Of a stretch of 64,000 nt of DNA, positions 63,413 through 64,000 are shown piece by piece. Under the pieces are notes generated by a model. It made no database searches. It was not told where the DNA came from and worked only from the letters and a program-made list of their open reading frames with translations. The stretch spans positions 64,260,602 through 64,324,601 of the forward strand of contig NC_081554.1 in NCBI RefSeq assembly GCF_963082655.1, read 5' to 3'. Made by a program: the position numbers and the translations under genes. Positions within the stretch are counted from its first letter, which is position 1. Each line of letters starts with the position of its first letter. This DNA comes from Stomoxys calcitrans. Its lineage: Eukaryota > Arthropoda > Insecta > Diptera > Muscidae.

Positions 63413-64000
63413 TGTTTTTGTTTCTAAACTGCTTACATAGTCCAAAGTAGCATCTGTTAGCCAATATTATTCTTCGCTTACTCTCAAAACTGGTGTCATT
63501 CGGCGGTGCCGAGGTAGATAAAGTTACTGACTGTCTCAAAATTGTGGCTCCCAACTTTCTCCATTTTCTTTATCTGCTCGGTTGTGCAAGACTTTTTGGG
63601 AGTTGAAACCATCCATTTCGTCTTATCTCCATTAACTGCCAGACCCACTTTCACTGACTCTCTTTCGATTCTTTCAAAGGCTGCAGTTACTACTTCCGGT
63701 GACCGACCTGTGATATCGATGTTGTCGGCATAGGCGAGTAGCATGTGTTCTCTTGTGATTAGTATGCCATATCTATTCACATCTGCATCTCGTATAATCT
63801 TCTCCAGCAGTATAATAAAGAGATCACACGACAGGCTGTCTCCTTGTCTGAAACCTGGTTTGGCATTAAATAACTCGGAGAGATTCTTTCCTATTCTTAC
63901 TGAGGAACGCGTATCAGCAAGTGTCATCCTGCAGAGTCTTATTAATTTTGCAGGGATACCAAACTCAGACATGGCTTGAAATACCTTTGAACGTAAAGGA
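63413..64000 (-). pseudogene. YADDIDIIG LINE fragment, runs off the right edge
   Basis: The 158-codon frame 63496-63972 reads MSEFGIPAKLIRLCRMTLAD, TRSSVRIGKNLSELFNAKPG, FRQGDSLSCDLFIILLEKII, REHMLLAYADNIDITG, AAFERIERESVKVGLAVNGD, KTKWMVSTPKKS and NFIYLGTAE. It is better preserved than the 12.6-13.3 kb copy over this region, but the active site YADDIDIIG reads YADNIDITG: the second catalytic Asp is Asn. The frame breaks at TAE and resumes shifted (63413-63495). The upstream part continues beyond the window. Confidence 0.85.

Noticed and set aside
1..64000. LTR retrotransposon, endogenous viral element, or bacterial-type system
   Set aside because: No LTR pairs, protease/integrase motifs, capsid genes or operon-like gene clusters were seen. 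All RTs found are of non-LTR type.

Overview
The window looks like a transposon-filled, gene-poor piece of a large fly genome. A calyptrate fly such as the house fly or stable fly is likely. That assignment is inferred from the repeat types (GTCY-containing 'mini-me/DINE-1'-like elements, a tRNA-derived SINE, mariner relics, dipteran-type LINE fragments), not from any host gene. No convincing host gene, rRNA, functional tRNA or CRISPR array was found. The sequence is AT-rich, and nearly every recognisable coding stretch is a decayed reverse transcriptase or transposase.

The dominant component, about half of the window, is a set of non-autonomous elements with internal tandem arrays, called here subfamilies A, B, C and D. 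All four share one layout. The 5' end has a CAAGTAA-like start and a short GC-rich hairpin (TTCGGCCGGGCCGAA in A/B; an AGTCGG..CCGACT stem in C/D). Next comes TATACCCTCCACC or a variant, then tandem units of about 153 bp around a conserved TATATGGSAGCTATATC core flanked by ATCGG and CCGAT, then a short GTCY (GGAC/GGAT) tract. The 3' end is GGTGGAGGGTATAA, the inverse of the 5' motif. Strands for these elements are given with the hairpin end as 5'. Within some arrays sit SINEs with clear target-site duplications (1.7, 3.5, 21.2 kb) and mariner-type MITEs with TA duplications (7.9, 46.7 kb).

Other residents: (1) a Tc1/mariner-superfamily transposase relic at 0.14-0.9 kb and two related mariner relics at 29.3-30.8 kb (+, with TIRs, TA duplication and a nested LINE piece) and 42.7-43.6 kb (-). 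(2) Six copies of one MITE with 236-237 bp full-length form. (3) 'RH-LINE 1', an R1/LOA-like non-LTR element carrying endonuclease, RT and RNase H, at 9.9-10.8, 15.4-16.4, 17.0-17.4, 28.8-29.3, 34.3-38.9, 51.2-53.5 and 58.0-59.6 kb. (4) 'RH-LINE 2', a second RNase H family, at 38.9-39.1, 49.2-51.2 (split by a Jockey-like insertion) and 62.3-62.6 kb, with a probable 5' relative at 53.5-54.4 kb. (5) A 'YADDIDIIG' LINE with an RTE-like endonuclease, nearly full length at 12.65-15.4 kb, with fragments at 28.0-28.8, 29.5, 31.4-32.0 and 63.4-64.0 kb. (6) A second endonuclease LINE, rearranged, at 48.0-49.2 kb.

Stretches with little repeat content are 5.26-6.45, 11.7-12.6, 19.2-19.67, 24.0-25.26, 32.1-32.57, 39.2-40.58, 45.7-46.44, 54.6-55.9 and 59.6-60.2 kb. 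Two of them hold unassigned ORFs (39.5-40.0 kb minus, 54.87-55.3 kb plus) that are weak host-gene candidates. The points most worth attention are the 153-bp period shared by four diverged array subfamilies, the roughly 910-bp expansion of the GTCY tract inside one element at 56.9-57.8 kb, and coding tandem repeats in the retrotransposon ORF1 region at 36.5-38.3 kb.
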